Notes: generated by a model not told the origin, from the letters alone. Shown: positions 14,659 through 23,662, counted from the stretch's first letter. The stretch: 64,000 bases of DNA from JBJYIN01 sp046237015 (GCF_046237015.1 NZ_JBJYIN010000003.1:1-64000); one strand, 5' to 3'. Translations and numbers: made by a program.

Positions 14659-15579
14659 ATGAAGAAAGATGAAGTACGCCACTTCCGTGCTGCATTACGA
14701 GAAATGGTCAGAGAACTTGGCATGCTCAGCCGTAAAAGCAGCGGAACAGAGTTATCCCCCCTTCAGAGCCATATTTTAATTGAACTGAACAATAAGCCCT
14801 ATGGCGCAACCGAACTGGCTGCAAAACTCTGTGTTGATAAGGCGAGTATGAGCCGCACCCTTCGCTCCCTGATTGATACTGGATACTTGCTAAGGGATCG
14901 TGATGAGAATGACGGCAGGGCCTCAACATTTCGCTTAAGCCAATCAGGAAAACAGCAACTTTTATATCTGGAAGAAAATGCCGACAGGTTTACAGAGGAA
15001 GCTCTTGCTTCATCCTCAGATGGAGAAGTTAAGGAATTCGTTCAAACTATCACGCGGTTCTCCAACAGCCTGCGCAATGCACGTCTCCAACGTGAAGCGG
15101 AGATGATTTTCCGCCCCATTGAGGCCAGAGACAATATCGCTATAGCAGAGATCATACGCAACAGCTTCCGGGAGAATAAAATCGATCATCTGGAAGGCGT
15201 CAGCCTTCATGATCCAGAGCTTGAACGTTTGAGCGAAGTTTACAATCAGCCAGCCGCAGGATACTGGATTGCCGAGGCTAACGGTAGGATCGTGGGAGGC
15301 GCAGGAATCGCTCCCCTATCCGGTGAAAAAGGCACCTGTGAAATGCAGAAACTGTATTTCCGCAGTGACGTAAAAGGCATGGGAATGGGTAGGCGTATGA
15401 TTGCCTTCATTATCGCTCAGGCAACAGCCATGGGATACCAGTCCTGTTATCTCGAAACGCTTGATGAACTAAAGGATGCCGTTCGACTGTATGAAGCTTT
15501 CGGATTCCGTCATCTGGCTAAAAGGATGGGTGATACGGGTCATAACAGCTGTGGTATTTGCATGCTCAGGAAGCTATAA
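14659..15579 (+). CDS. MarR-GNAT fusion protein
   Basis: Protein of 306 residues with two domains. Residues 1-145 are a winged helix of the MarR family (LSPLQSHILIELNNKPYGAT, then LAAKLCVDKASMSRTLRSLI). Residues 155-306 are a GNAT N-acetyltransferase (FRPIEARDNIAIAEIIRNSF, then MQKLYFRSDVKGMGMGRRMI containing the acetyl-CoA-binding R/Q-x-x-G-x-G/A pattern, and YEAFGFRHL). Fused MarR-GNAT proteins occur in many bacteria; substrates are mostly unknown. It stands alone, 333 bp after the efflux operon and on the same strand. Confidence 0.87.
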   Translation: MKKDEVRHFRAALREMVRELGMLSRKSSGTELSPLQSHILIELNNKPYGATELAAKLCVDKASMSRTLRSLIDTGYLLRDRDENDGRASTFRLSQSGKQQLLYLEENADRFTEEALASSSDGEVKEFVQTITRFSNSLRNARLQREAEMIFRPIEARDNIAIAEIIRNSFRENKIDHLEGVSLHDPELERLSEVYNQPAAGYWIAEANGRIVGGAGIAPLSGEKGTCEMQKLYFRSDVKGMGMGRRMIAFIIAQATAMGYQSCYLETLDELKDAVRLYEAFGFRHLAKRMGDTGHNSCGICMLRKL

Positions 15580-15711
15580 CACCGTAAAAATTTGATTACG
15601 TTTACGCCTTCTGCGTTGACCCCGAAGAGGTGATGCCATAAGGCCGAATTACGGCGTTAGTCGCGCTGATACGCTTGCTTGTCAGACGGTTGCAGCAGGG
15701 GCGTATTTTTT

Positions 15712-15753
15712 GACAAAGAAACCGACGGCATCAATATGGTCGGTTTCTTTGTC
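15712..15753. terminator. long hairpin between the MarR-GNAT gene and the lipoprotein gene
   Basis: A 15-bp stem (GACAAAGAAACCGAC / GTCGGTTTCTTTGTC) with a 12-base loop lies between two convergent genes. The run of six Ts is on the 5' side for the plus strand, so it is not a textbook terminator for either direction, but the stem strength suggests a transcription end. Confidence 0.55.
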
Positions 15754-15762
15754 AGAGTGAGC

Positions 15763-16578
15763 TTATTCTCGCGTCAATTCAAAAGCGCTCTTCTCACCAT
15801 CAATTTCGATAGTCATACGCATTTTATCATTAGGCAACAGGCGGATTTGAGTCGGGATTTGTGATTTGTGGAACGGATGATCAAACAGCTTAGGCTTCTC
15901 GGAATAGGCATAGCTGTCGAAATTCAACTCGTCGCCGACCCAACGCACATTATTAAACAGGTAACGCCAATTATCATCTGCCGCTTGGAACAGTGTGAAT
16001 CGACCCTGTTTATCCTTAACGATCTCTAACTGAGTCGCTTTTTTTGACTGCCATTTGCCAACGAATTTCTCGAGATCTTTATGCTCAGGGATCACCGGCG
16101 CCGCAATAAAGTCACTGGGCTTAAAGGCCGTCTTTTGACTTTTGTCCTCTGATTTATACATTTCACACAAGGGCACGACTTGCGCCACCTTCAGATAGGA
16201 AAAGGTCAGGCTTTCATTCTCAAAACCAATAGGCTGTTTCAGCTTCATCGCCCGCCCAACGATACCAAGAATCTTCAGTTGAGTGACATGGTCGGACGAT
16301 GTCAGACGAATAGTCTGGCTGCTTTTGTCAACCGCATAGTGAGATTGCTCAACACCCATTTTTACCTGCGGGTTTTCACAGTTAAATGAATGTAGCAGTG
16401 CCTGGTCATCGGCACGGAACTCCACAACATTAGCGATACCATTTTTTAATGGCAGCATCGCCCAGATTCCGATAAGCGCTTTTTTATCAACAGCAGAAGG
16501 CGAGGCAGGCTGAGCTGTTGGACGGACACAGCCACTGAGTAGGGTCACAACCAATACAACAATCACGTGTTTAAACAT
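15763..16578 (-). CDS. predicted outer-membrane lipoprotein, unknown function
   Basis: About 271 residues from the ATG at 16578, chosen because it gives a lipoprotein signal peptide: FKHVIVVLVVTLLSGC with lipobox LSGC. An upstream in-frame start would put 30 non-signal residues ahead. The residue after the lipid Cys is Val, so there is no inner-membrane retention Asp. The mature part has two similar halves, each starting with a G-I/K-W block (ALIGIWAMLPLKNG and KFVGKWQSKKATQ), suggesting duplicated lipocalin-like beta domains. No family is recognised. Confidence 0.7.
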   Translation of the reverse strand: MFKHVIVVLVVTLLSGCVRPTAQPASPSAVDKKALIGIWAMLPLKNGIANVVEFRADDQALLHSFNCENPQVKMGVEQSHYAVDKSSQTIRLTSSDHVTQLKILGIVGRAMKLKQPIGFENESLTFSYLKVAQVVPLCEMYKSEDKSQKTAFKPSDFIAAPVIPEHKDLEKFVGKWQSKKATQLEIVKDKQGRFTLFQAADDNWRYLFNNVRWVGDELNFDSYAYSEKPKLFDHPFHKSQIPTQIRLLPNDKMRMTIEIDGEKSAFELTRE

Positions 16579-16761
16579 GCTACATCCCGTAAGGAGACAG
16601 TGAAAAAAGGTCAATATAAACCAGTCTGGGGAAAGAGATAACAAACCTTCGTTCTTGGCAAACATCATGAATCTATAATGTCTGCGGAGTTGGAGGTTTT
16701 ATCATGACCGCCTTGTCGCTCCCCCGGTAAAGCCAAGCCATTTCAGAAGCGGTTATTTTCC

Positions 16762-17340
16762 TTATACACAGGGCCCAGTGGCGCATCCATACATCATGAC
16801 CAGCGGAAACAAGGGGACTAAAGGGATCAGGGCGACAGTTCCAAGAGTGCTCAGCGTTTTGGTTTTATCATTGATTGATACCACCACTGGGCGTTCCAAC
16901 TGGTAAGGGGCTGCCAGTTCTGGAGCATACGATGAAGACCAAAACCCTGCCGCTTTAAACAAAACACCGAGGCGATCGTTATCAATCTGCACCGCCTGAT
17001 ACTCATTGACCAGCGCGGTATGCTGCCCAGCATCCAGTTTGCGCTTATCAATCACCACTAGGTACTCTGCTGTCACCTCATGCTGTTCTACCACAAAGTT
17101 AACCCGCACTCCGGAGGCCTGTTGATGAAAGCGTTCATAAAATGTCTTATAGCGCTGATATTCCTGCGGCACACCGTTACGAAAAAAACGGTAACTGTAT
17201 TTCGCTGAGCTGGCAATAATGCCGGACTCAATAGGTTTAACAGCTACAATGGTATCGGTAGGCGGCAAGTTTGGCGCACTTGTACACCCTGCCAGAACAA
17301 TCACTACCAGCAGCGATAAATATTTCATCATGTCAGCCAT
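16762..17340 (-). CDS. predicted lipoprotein with a C-terminal hydrophobic segment
   Basis: Up to 192 residues; the signal KYLSLLVVIVLAGC has lipobox LAGC, and Thr follows the lipid Cys, which predicts outer-membrane sorting. The true start may be one of the Met codons at residues 4-5. The mature domain is mixed alpha/beta. The C-terminus has a hydrophobic stretch, LGTVALIPLVPLFPLVMMYG, ending in C-A-T-G-P-C-V, which is unusual for a lipoprotein. Function is not recognised. It lies about 180 bp upstream of the other lipoprotein gene, on the same strand. Confidence 0.68.
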   Translation of the reverse strand: MADMMKYLSLLVVIVLAGCTSAPNLPPTDTIVAVKPIESGIIASSAKYSYRFFRNGVPQEYQRYKTFYERFHQQASGVRVNFVVEQHEVTAEYLVVIDKRKLDAGQHTALVNEYQAVQIDNDRLGVLFKAAGFWSSSYAPELAAPYQLERPVVVSINDKTKTLSTLGTVALIPLVPLFPLVMMYGCATGPCV

Positions 17341-17492
17341 TTCTGTTCGCTATTTCCTCTGTGACATCCGGACAATTTCTTTAAGACACGACTTACAAAT
17401 GTCCATCTCTGGTTATCATAACTTCCGAACCGGTTTCAATCATTCGATCTATCATAGTATCAGGAGAGGACGCTGCATCGTTTGTAAGTCAA

Positions 17493-17840
17493 TTACAGAT
17501 TTTTCCAGTCTGGCAGGTCATTGGCCTTTTTACGCCACCCGTGAAACGCGGCCATTACTACGCCAAACAAAATCCCACAGGAGAGACTTCTGAATACCGC
17601 CCAGAAGGGTTGAACACCCATACCTTGCCATGTGAAAAACCACATAACGAGCCCCCATACAAGACCAAATCCAAACCCCATCGTGATTGTGATTTGCCAG
17701 AATGAAGCGAAAGGTAATGGCGGGATCTTTAGCCCTAACTTCCATAATCCACGCAGCAGAGGCGGAGCATAGTTGCTGCGCCACATGTTTTTACTTTCCA
17801 TAATGGAAAGTACGCGTTCCTTTTTTCGCTCAAAACTCAT
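17493..17840 (-). CDS. DUF6404-like small membrane protein
   Basis: Protein of 115 residues. The N-terminal third is charged (SFERKKERVLSIMESKNMWR). A conserved stretch, SNYAPPLLRGLWKLGLKIPP, leads into two membrane helices (ITITMGFGFGLVWGLVMWFF and VFRSLSCGILFGVVMAAFHG), and the tail is basic and soluble. The Y-A-P-P-L-x-R-x-L-W-x-x-G motif is what I associate with the DUF6404 family; function unknown. No operon partner is evident. Confidence 0.7.
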   Translation of the reverse strand: MSFERKKERVLSIMESKNMWRSNYAPPLLRGLWKLGLKIPPLPFASFWQITITMGFGFGLVWGLVMWFFTWQGMGVQPFWAVFRSLSCGILFGVVMAAFHGWRKKANDLPDWKNL

Positions 17841-18217
17841 CTCTTCCTCCCGGAATGACGCTTGGTCCGTTTGTGTGAACTCTCATGTGATTGTTTGCCT
17901 TCACATCTGAACGGAATCGTGCCGACCTTCACCCGGCATCTTAACTCAAAATAGCCTGGTTAGATCCGCTTATGGCTATAAGTTCAACCGATGGACAGAG
18001 GTCAGGCCCAAATATCTCAACCATTGGGAGTAAGCCATGACAGCTATCGGCTACTGAGTGGATACGTCTATTGTAAGCGTATATTTAATCAGCTATATTC
18101 TGCCGAGGTGTTCTCCACGCCTCCATCCGCGGAAAGGGCTGCGCCCAGGTACTTTCATTCAAATACACTGTTACGACTCCAGCCTCAAAGCGGAAAAGGT
18201 TTGTGTCAGGAGATCGT
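17841..18217. other. 377-bp intergenic region, nothing recognised
   Basis: Divergent intergenic region between the DUF6404-like gene and the DUF1835-type gene. It should hold both promoters. AGGAGA at 18209-18214 is the ribosome binding site of the rightward gene. I see no repeat, RNA gene or clear operator. Confidence 0.4.
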
Positions 18218-19495
18218 ATGTCTACAAAAGCTAAGCCGCAGCCAGAAAGCGGTAAAATCAACCTGGACTATCAGCGTAAACTTGCCAAAGAACTTCTTAG
18301 ACATTTAAGAAATGGCACGGCATCTCCAGAATCTTATTCCTGGCTTTCAACTGGAAACCCTCGTTCAAAACCCACCTTAACCGATGCGCAGTGGTTGATT
18401 GCCAGAAAATTGGGGTTCAGTAGCTGGATGAAACTTAAAGCTCATGTCGATGCGATTAGTTTTGCTGCCAGGAACCCGGATTTCAAAACCAGTGATGAAG
18501 AGCTCACAACACATTGGCGCTGCGGCAACGATATCGCGCACAACCTAAAAATTGCTGGCTTCAAGGGTAATTTCCGTACGTTAACCGACCCTTTATGCAT
18601 AGGGCCTGTTAGATATTTACATTTTGATGAATTTAAGAACATGCGGAGTGGCTATATCAGCCGCACATTCGGAATACCACATAATGAAGCGTTACACCGT
18701 CTTGAAGAAGAATATAAAAGTCTCGCGTTGTTAGAAGGAGATAACCACAACGTTCTGTGGTGCGAAGCGGACACATATGATCAGCTCTTTTTAGTTCGCT
18801 TATTGGCCGGACTTGACCGTTTGCCGCCGAAGCTGGAACTTATACAAGTCAATGGAATACCCGGTGTATCGAGATTTATCGGGATCGGTCAGCTCGCTCC
18901 CGATGTATTGGCCTGGCTATGGTCACAACGTAAACCAGTAAATAGAGACATGTTACAGTTGGCCAGGCAAGCCTGGTCAGCTTTTTGCAGTCATTCACCG
19001 GTTGAGCTTGCCAGTATGGCGGATCGCCATCACGCCCCCTTACCCTTTCTGGCTCCTGCCTTGCTAAGGCAGTTACAGGAATTACCTGCGATTAGTGGAG
19101 GATTATCCCTGACTGAACGTCTGGCTCTGGAAATTGTAAATGAAAGAGGTGCTGTCACTTTCCGCAGAGTATTTAATGAGCTTACGCGGATACGTGAACC
19201 ACTACCGTTCCTTGGCGACATGATGTTTCATAGTTTGATGCGCCCTCTTATCGATACGGATCAGCCACTCCTTGTAGAACGCGACGTTCATAAGGAATGG
19301 ACAGAACACACATTGACGATTACTCCGTTGGGGCGTGAAGTCTTAACTGGCGCGGCTTACTGGCCTGATTACGCCACGCATGAACGATGGATAGGAGGGG
19401 TGTGTATCAAACCAGGCCACGCCCATTGGATGCTTGATGAAAATAACAAGCCAGTGTGGAATAACTCGGTTTTGAATAAATTAAAGAACAGATAA
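18218..19495 (+). CDS. DUF1835 domain-containing protein
   Basis: About 425 residues from the ATG at 18218, preceded by AGGAGA. Residues 1-80 are a helical region resembling ankyrin/DUF-type N-termini (LTDAQWLIARKLGFSSWMKL). The middle carries HWRCGNDIAHNLKIAGFKGN, the nucleotide-fold-like start typical of DUF1835, and LWCEADTYDQLFLVRLLAGL. The C-terminal third has a winged-helix feel, ending LTITPLGREVLTGAAYWPDY plus a GGVCI strand (DUF3658-like). The function of this family is not known. It stands alone and ends about 245 bp before the higBA pair. Confidence 0.75.
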   Translation: MSTKAKPQPESGKINLDYQRKLAKELLRHLRNGTASPESYSWLSTGNPRSKPTLTDAQWLIARKLGFSSWMKLKAHVDAISFAARNPDFKTSDEELTTHWRCGNDIAHNLKIAGFKGNFRTLTDPLCIGPVRYLHFDEFKNMRSGYISRTFGIPHNEALHRLEEEYKSLALLEGDNHNVLWCEADTYDQLFLVRLLAGLDRLPPKLELIQVNGIPGVSRFIGIGQLAPDVLAWLWSQRKPVNRDMLQLARQAWSAFCSHSPVELASMADRHHAPLPFLAPALLRQLQELPAISGGLSLTERLALEIVNERGAVTFRRVFNELTRIREPLPFLGDMMFHSLMRPLIDTDQPLLVERDVHKEWTEHTLTITPLGREVLTGAAYWPDYATHERWIGGVCIKPGHAHWMLDENNKPVWNNSVLNKLKNR

Positions 19496-19739
19496 AAGTG
19501 GAAGTGACGTAATCAGATTGCGTAGTGCATCAGAATCGCCACAGCAACGTTATCAAGGACTCCGAAGCGTCTAAGCTATCTGTGGCAATTCACATCTCGA
19601 TTTTGGCATCTGCCAAGCAGACTGAATATGATGTTGCTGACAGATCAATTCGCCATCCCACGTAGGTGCACGAAACTCATCTGCAATAGTGGGTAACATT
19701 CACAGGCAAATTAACGTCTATTCAACATAATTTAATTTG

Positions 19740-20159
19740 TTATAAAAACCATTCTGGTTTCACACCAAAACGAGCCGACAGTGCCTTAATGTGGGCGATG
19801 GTCAAAGAGCGCTGGCCAGACAGAATCTGGCTAACCAGTGATTTAGATCCGATCTCCTCTTTGAGATCAGAGTAAGACAGCTTGTGCTGGTCAATCAGGG
19901 TACGCAGCAGTGCAACGCCGACCGGCATTTCAGCGATAGCTTTGTTGAATTCAGCGAAACGGGGGCTGTTATCTTCATAGTCGGCAATCTTACTTGCCAG
20001 GAAGTCAATAAGTGGGCTCTCGTCGTCGTTCTCGATCAGGTAGTCCACCAGCGCCATCGCTTCTCGGTAATCGCTCTCGGACGAACTCCCCCCTAGGAAG
20101 GGGACAGCAGCTACGAGTTGTTTGGTTGCTTCAATGGCTTTTGCAGTGTCGGTAATCAT
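19740..20159 (-). CDS. higA: HigA-type antitoxin, HTH transcriptional repressor
   Basis: Antitoxin of 139 residues. The C-terminal HTH of the XRE/Cro type (SYSDLKEEIGSKSLVSQILS, then GQRSLTIAHIKALSARFGVK) would bind operators and repress the operon. The N-terminal part is acidic (DYLIENDDESPLIDF) and probably contacts the toxin. It follows the toxin gene with a four-base overlap (ATGA, 20156-20159). The toxin-first order is characteristic of higBA. Ends in E-W-F-L, as in many HigA proteins of this subtype. Confidence 0.88.
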   Translation of the reverse strand: MITDTAKAIEATKQLVAAVPFLGGSSSESDYREAMALVDYLIENDDESPLIDFLASKIADYEDNSPRFAEFNKAIAEMPVGVALLRTLIDQHKLSYSDLKEEIGSKSLVSQILSGQRSLTIAHIKALSARFGVKPEWFL

Positions 20160-20482
20160 TCTTTGTTCTCCCTGTAATAGCGGGTCAACTTGTCGTAATC
20201 AGCGTGGGTTACGATGTGCCTCACATAGAAGCGCTTATTCACGAAATTGATATAGGCGATAACCCTTAAGTTGTTGCCTCCTACATCCAAAACCCACCAC
20301 TTATTCCGGTACTTAAAATTATCCAGGCTCGGCATCAGAGTTCGCATCTCAGTTGGAGAAGAGAAATCCGTCTCGCGCACTAAGCGGTACAGCGCCCGAA
20401 TGGCTAACGAATCGTTGGGATATCGCTTTGCCGCTTCCTCAAAAGGCTCTTTTGAAATTACGTGCACTTGCGGTCGTTCCAT
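20156..20482 (-). CDS. higB: HigB-type mRNA interferase toxin
   Basis: Toxin of 108 residues, RelE/HigB fold; the family cleaves mRNA on the translating ribosome. Characteristic blocks are SLDNFKYRNKWWVLDVGGNN, LRVIAYINFVNKRFYVRHIV and the ending THADYDKLTRYYR, where the conserved His and Tyr lie. It starts three bases from a perfect 17-bp palindrome that should be the HigA operator. It is the first gene of the higBA operon. Loss of function is not apparent: the frame is full length. Confidence 0.88.
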   Translation of the reverse strand: MERPQVHVISKEPFEEAAKRYPNDSLAIRALYRLVRETDFSSPTEMRTLMPSLDNFKYRNKWWVLDVGGNNLRVIAYINFVNKRFYVRHIVTHADYDKLTRYYRENKE

Positions 20483-20484
20483 CC

Positions 20485-20501
20485 GTTTACATTATGTAAA
20501 C
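20485..20501. promoter_or_regulatory. higBA operator 1
   Basis: The perfect 17-bp palindrome GTTTACATTATGTAAAC lies three bases before the higB ATG. A second copy lies 39 bp upstream. Together they are the expected autorepression sites for HigA or the HigBA complex. Confidence 0.75.
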
Positions 20502-20523
20502 ATGATAGCACTGCCCTTTTCCC

Positions 20524-20540
20524 GTTTACAATATGTGAAC
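20524..20540. promoter_or_regulatory. higBA operator 2
   Basis: GTTTACAATATGTGAAC matches operator 1 with differences at two positions and is itself palindromic apart from one base pair. Centre-to-centre spacing to operator 1 is 39 bp, close to four helical turns, so both could be bound on one DNA face. Confidence 0.7.
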
Positions 20541-20618
20541 GCTAACTTTTCATTTCATAACCTCGCCAAAATCCTGATCCTACCCGCCAATAGTGGACAC
20601 GCGACTAAGGTAGCTCAT

Positions 20619-20870
20619 ATGACAAAATCCATATCAACCAGTAAGAAGCCACGTAAGCAACATACACCTGAATTTCGCAACGAAGCCCTGAAGCTTGCAG
20701 AACGCATCAGTGTTGCTGCCGCTGCCCGTCAACTCAGTCTGTACGAATCCCAGCTCTATAACTGGCGTAGCAAGCAGCAGAGCCAGACAACGTCCTCTGA
20801 GCGAGAGAGTGAGCAGGCAGCAGAGATTGCCCGCCTCAAACGCCAAGTACAGTCGTTATCTGAGCATTGA
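20619..20870 (+). pseudogene. IS3-family transposase OrfA remnant
   Basis: Eighty-three residues starting TKSISTSKKPRKQHTPEFRN, with a helix-turn-helix (LAERISVAAAARQLSLYESQ, then LYNWRSKQQ) and a leucine-zipper-like end (EIARLKRQVQSL). This is the N-terminal OrfA of IS3-type elements; a full OrfA continues about 20 residues further and is followed by OrfB. Here the frame ends abruptly in S-E-H and no OrfB follows. The sequence ahead of it, ACCCGCCAATAGTGGACAC (about 20582-20600), resembles an IS3-type left end. It is a truncated, dead insertion sequence. Confidence 0.75.
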
Positions 20871-20938
20871 AGTCGATGATGCGTTGGAGAGCAAGGAAGA
20901 CTCCGCTTCGACAGAGTCTTCTCACTATTAAGGTACTT

Positions 20939-21415
20939 TTATTCAGCAAATTTCAGCAGGGCTTCACTGTCAAGGCGATAGCGTACCCATTCAGACTGCG
21001 GCAATGCACCAATGCTCAGGTAAAAATCAATGGCAGGCTGATTCCAGTCCAGCACACTCCATTCAAGGCGGCCGCACTGCCGCTTCACTGCACATTGCGC
21101 GATACTTTTCAGCATCGCTCTTCCCGCGCCCTGCCCGCGATAATCAGGGGAAATATACAAATCTTCCATATAAATACCGTTACGCCCGAGCCATGTAGAA
21201 TAGCTGGTGAAGAAAACGGCATATCCTACAGTTTTACCTTCAATCTCACAGATCAACGCTTCGGTTTTACTGTCTGCACTAAAGAGGGTTTCCCGGATCT
21301 CTTCCGCCGTAGTGACTACTTCTTCCGGAGCCTTTTCATACACAGCCAGCTCATAGATCATATCGTAAATTGCCGTTGCATCTTCCGGACGGGCCTGGCG
21401 AATCGTGATACTCAT
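20939..21415 (-). CDS. GNAT family N-acetyltransferase
   Basis: Enzyme of 158 residues from the ATG at 21415, preceded by AGGAAAA; a start five codons earlier is less likely. GNAT landmarks are TIRQARPEDATAIYDMIYEL at the N-terminus, EDLYISPDYRGQGAGRAMLK with the acetyl-CoA-binding R-G-Q-G-A-G loop (about 100-112), and WNQPAIDFYLSIGA near the end. It resembles the diamine/spermine acetyltransferase-like group (Y-E-K-A-P-E-E-V), so a polyamine or amine substrate is possible but not proven. It is divergent from the LysR gene, about 90 bp apart. Confidence 0.82.
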   Translation of the reverse strand: MSITIRQARPEDATAIYDMIYELAVYEKAPEEVVTTAEEIRETLFSADSKTEALICEIEGKTVGYAVFFTSYSTWLGRNGIYMEDLYISPDYRGQGAGRAMLKSIAQCAVKRQCGRLEWSVLDWNQPAIDFYLSIGALPQSEWVRYRLDSEALLKFAE

Positions 21416-21507
21416 TAGTTTTCCTGTCATTTCTGAATGGTGTCGATATTGATGGCACTAAGCATAAGGGTTATTGTCAGGAGAATTAAGTGCAATGAAA
21501 TCACCAA

Positions 21508-22479
21508 ATGATGAATATTATGCATCCAACATTAAGGCGTCTTGATTTAAACCTTCTCCCTGTTTTTGACGCGATTTATCGTCACCGTTCCGTTCGTCTG
21601 GCAGCGGATGAACTGGCGATGAGCACCTCAGCGCTGAGCCATGCGCTATCAAGACTGCGTATCACTCTCAATGATCCGTTATTTTACCGGGAAGGACACC
21701 ATATGTGCCCCAGCGTATATGCCATACAGCTTGCGCCTTCTATTGCTTCGTCACTGAAATTCCTCAATCAGGAGCTGACGCCGCAAACGGAGTTTGCAGC
21801 CGCCGCCAGTACGGAATGTTTACAGATTGCGATTACGGATTTTACTGCGTTTTGTATTTTCCCTGCCTTGATGCACAGACTACAGCACGAAGCGCCCGGC
21901 TTGCGCTTTGAGCTACTCTATCTGCCACACAGCCCAGCGCTGACGGAACTGCTGGCAGGAGAAGTGGATCTAGCGCTTGGATTTAGCACGTCGGATGATA
22001 CCCGGCATCCGGAACTGGACGAGATCGGCTGGTTCGAAGATGAGTATGTTGTTATCAGCAACACTAACCGAGCCCAGCTAACGCTGGAGGATTATCTTGC
22101 CGCACGGCACCTTGTAGTGACGCCCTGGAATGAAAAGAAGGGTGTTCTAGATTTACAGCTTGAGAAGATGGGATATACACGTCAGATAGCGATCAAAACA
22201 CCGTCTATGCTCAGCGCACCGTTTATTGTTGCGGAAAGTGATCTACTGATGGCGATCCCCCGTTTTGCCGCGGAGAAGCTCATTCCGGCAATGAATATCA
22301 AGATTTTTCCATTACCGTTCGCGATACGCTCGTTTGAAGTGAAGATTTTTTCCCATAAACGGAGTGGTCAGCGAGGTGCGACTAACTGGCTGAAGGCGAA
22401 ACTGCAAACGCTGGCGAAAGAGATTAATTTAAGGCAGAAGGAAATTACAGGAGATCGCTATCTGAGGACAACGCCTTAA
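21508..22479 (+). CDS. LysR-family transcriptional regulator
   Basis: Regulator of 323 residues. The N-terminal winged helix reads RRLDLNLLPVFDAIYRHRSV, then LAADELAMSTSALSHALSRL, a standard LysR HTH of the NodD/LeuO-like branch. The effector domain follows from about residue 95. It is divergent from the GNAT gene at 20939-21415 and probably regulates it or itself. Several start codons (MMNIM) lie together. Its stop overlaps the 3' end of the IS30 relic on the other strand. Confidence 0.83.
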   Translation: MMNIMHPTLRRLDLNLLPVFDAIYRHRSVRLAADELAMSTSALSHALSRLRITLNDPLFYREGHHMCPSVYAIQLAPSIASSLKFLNQELTPQTEFAAAASTECLQIAITDFTAFCIFPALMHRLQHEAPGLRFELLYLPHSPALTELLAGEVDLALGFSTSDDTRHPELDEIGWFEDEYVVISNTNRAQLTLEDYLAARHLVVTPWNEKKGVLDLQLEKMGYTRQIAIKTPSMLSAPFIVAESDLLMAIPRFAAEKLIPAMNIKIFPLPFAIRSFEVKIFSHKRSGQRGATNWLKAKLQTLAKEINLRQKEITGDRYLRTTP

Positions 22480-22595
22480 ACTGCTGCGGCGGTGAATTCA
22501 ATCGATGGACGCAACACACCGATTAAACCGCCTGCGGGTAATTCATAGCCTGGCATTTTTCTCGGCCTCTCGTTGAGCACATCCAAGAGAAAACA
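22476..22595 (-). pseudogene. IS30-family transposase C-terminal remnant
   Basis: On the minus strand this reads CFLLDVLNERPRKMPGYELP, then AGGLIGVLRPSIEFTAAAV and a stop. The L-N-x-R-P-R-K-x-x-G-(Y/F)-x-x-P block is the signature end of IS30 transposases (L-N-x-R-P-R-K-T-L-G-F-x-T-P). Only about 40 codons survive, with no start and no inverted repeat that I can find. The remaining 22596-22840 holds no recognisable gene. Confidence 0.55.
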
Positions 22596-22840
22596 ACCTC
22601 GTATCATTCTATAAAGCGCAGAAGGTCATCGTTTGGCTCCTGAACCAGAAATTCTTTAGCAGGCTGAGGTCTCACAGTGTGTAGTGATTATTCTGAAATT
22701 TCCGATATAGCGGCATACTGTTTGCCTACGGAGTGAAGCCAAGCACACCGCTACAGGTGGGCAGAGAGAAAGGAAAGTTGGTTACGATCGGTTCAGGAAC
22801 CATTCATGCATGGATTTGCGATTCAGCGTTTTTTATTGAT

Positions 22841-23281
22841 TTAACTCATTTTGTATTTCTCTAGTCGGACATCGCCATCATCAATATCCGTTTCATTACC
22901 CCAGCCCAGATGCTTGTAAAATTTCACCGCACGGCTATTTTTTGCCGTTTCCAACCAGACTATTTCATGATGTTTAAATAATTCTTGCTCAGCACACCCC
23001 ACAAGTTCACTACCTATTCCTTTATTTTCATAATCAGGAAGAACAAATGCAGCAAAAAGACAACCTTCATCCGGCAAAATCATGGAAAAACCGACAATGA
23101 CTTCATTATCCGCCGCGACCCAGGCACAAGGGCTGTGCGCTATCATATCGGTCACAATGTCTTCGGTGATCCCTATCTGACGCATTTCTTCACGGCTGAG
23201 ATGATTGTCAACGACTGATGTTCTAACGATGAAAATAGCATCAACATCTGATGGCCGTGCTTGTCTTATCTCTATTCCCAT
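22841..23281 (-). CDS. GNAT family N-acetyltransferase
   Basis: Enzyme of 146 residues. The N-terminus GIEIRQARPSDVDAIFIVRT, the acetyl-CoA loop in VLPDYENKGIGSELVGCAEQ (about 88-107) and the closing KNSRAVKFYKHLGW are typical GNAT parts. It is not closely similar to the other GNAT protein at 20939. The substrate is unknown. It appears to be a single-gene unit on the minus strand; the AT-rich 440 bp upstream of it contains only the sulfatase terminator. Confidence 0.82.
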   Translation of the reverse strand: MGIEIRQARPSDVDAIFIVRTSVVDNHLSREEMRQIGITEDIVTDMIAHSPCAWVAADNEVIVGFSMILPDEGCLFAAFVLPDYENKGIGSELVGCAEQELFKHHEIVWLETAKNSRAVKFYKHLGWGNETDIDDGDVRLEKYKMS

Positions 23282-23662
23282 TGAATCTTATCTCTGCATG
23301 GTAGAAATAGTGCGTAATCATGACACCTAACATACCCTATCAGATGCTTTTATACAGAATGAAAAGAGGATAATGTGACGCCCCTTCCCTGCTCAAAACT
23401 GCCAGCCTAATTTGAGCAAATGCAGCCAGAAAACAATGTCGGGCTAAAACTGAGCTAATACAAATAGAATGCTATTACAATGTCTATCTAAACAATAGAC
23501 ACTGTATGACAGCTTTTTGACACTCAACTACGTGTGCTCATCGATAAGGTTAATATCTGAATCTACAATACAGGAACATTGAATATTTATCGACTTAACA
23601 CGATTAAAGTAAAAAAACACCCCGATTGATAATCATATCAAGCATAGTAAAATAGACTATAT

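Noticed and set aside
17991..18308. A 105-codon open frame upstream of the DUF1835-type gene
   Set aside because: It overlaps the start of that gene in another frame and has no ribosome binding site.
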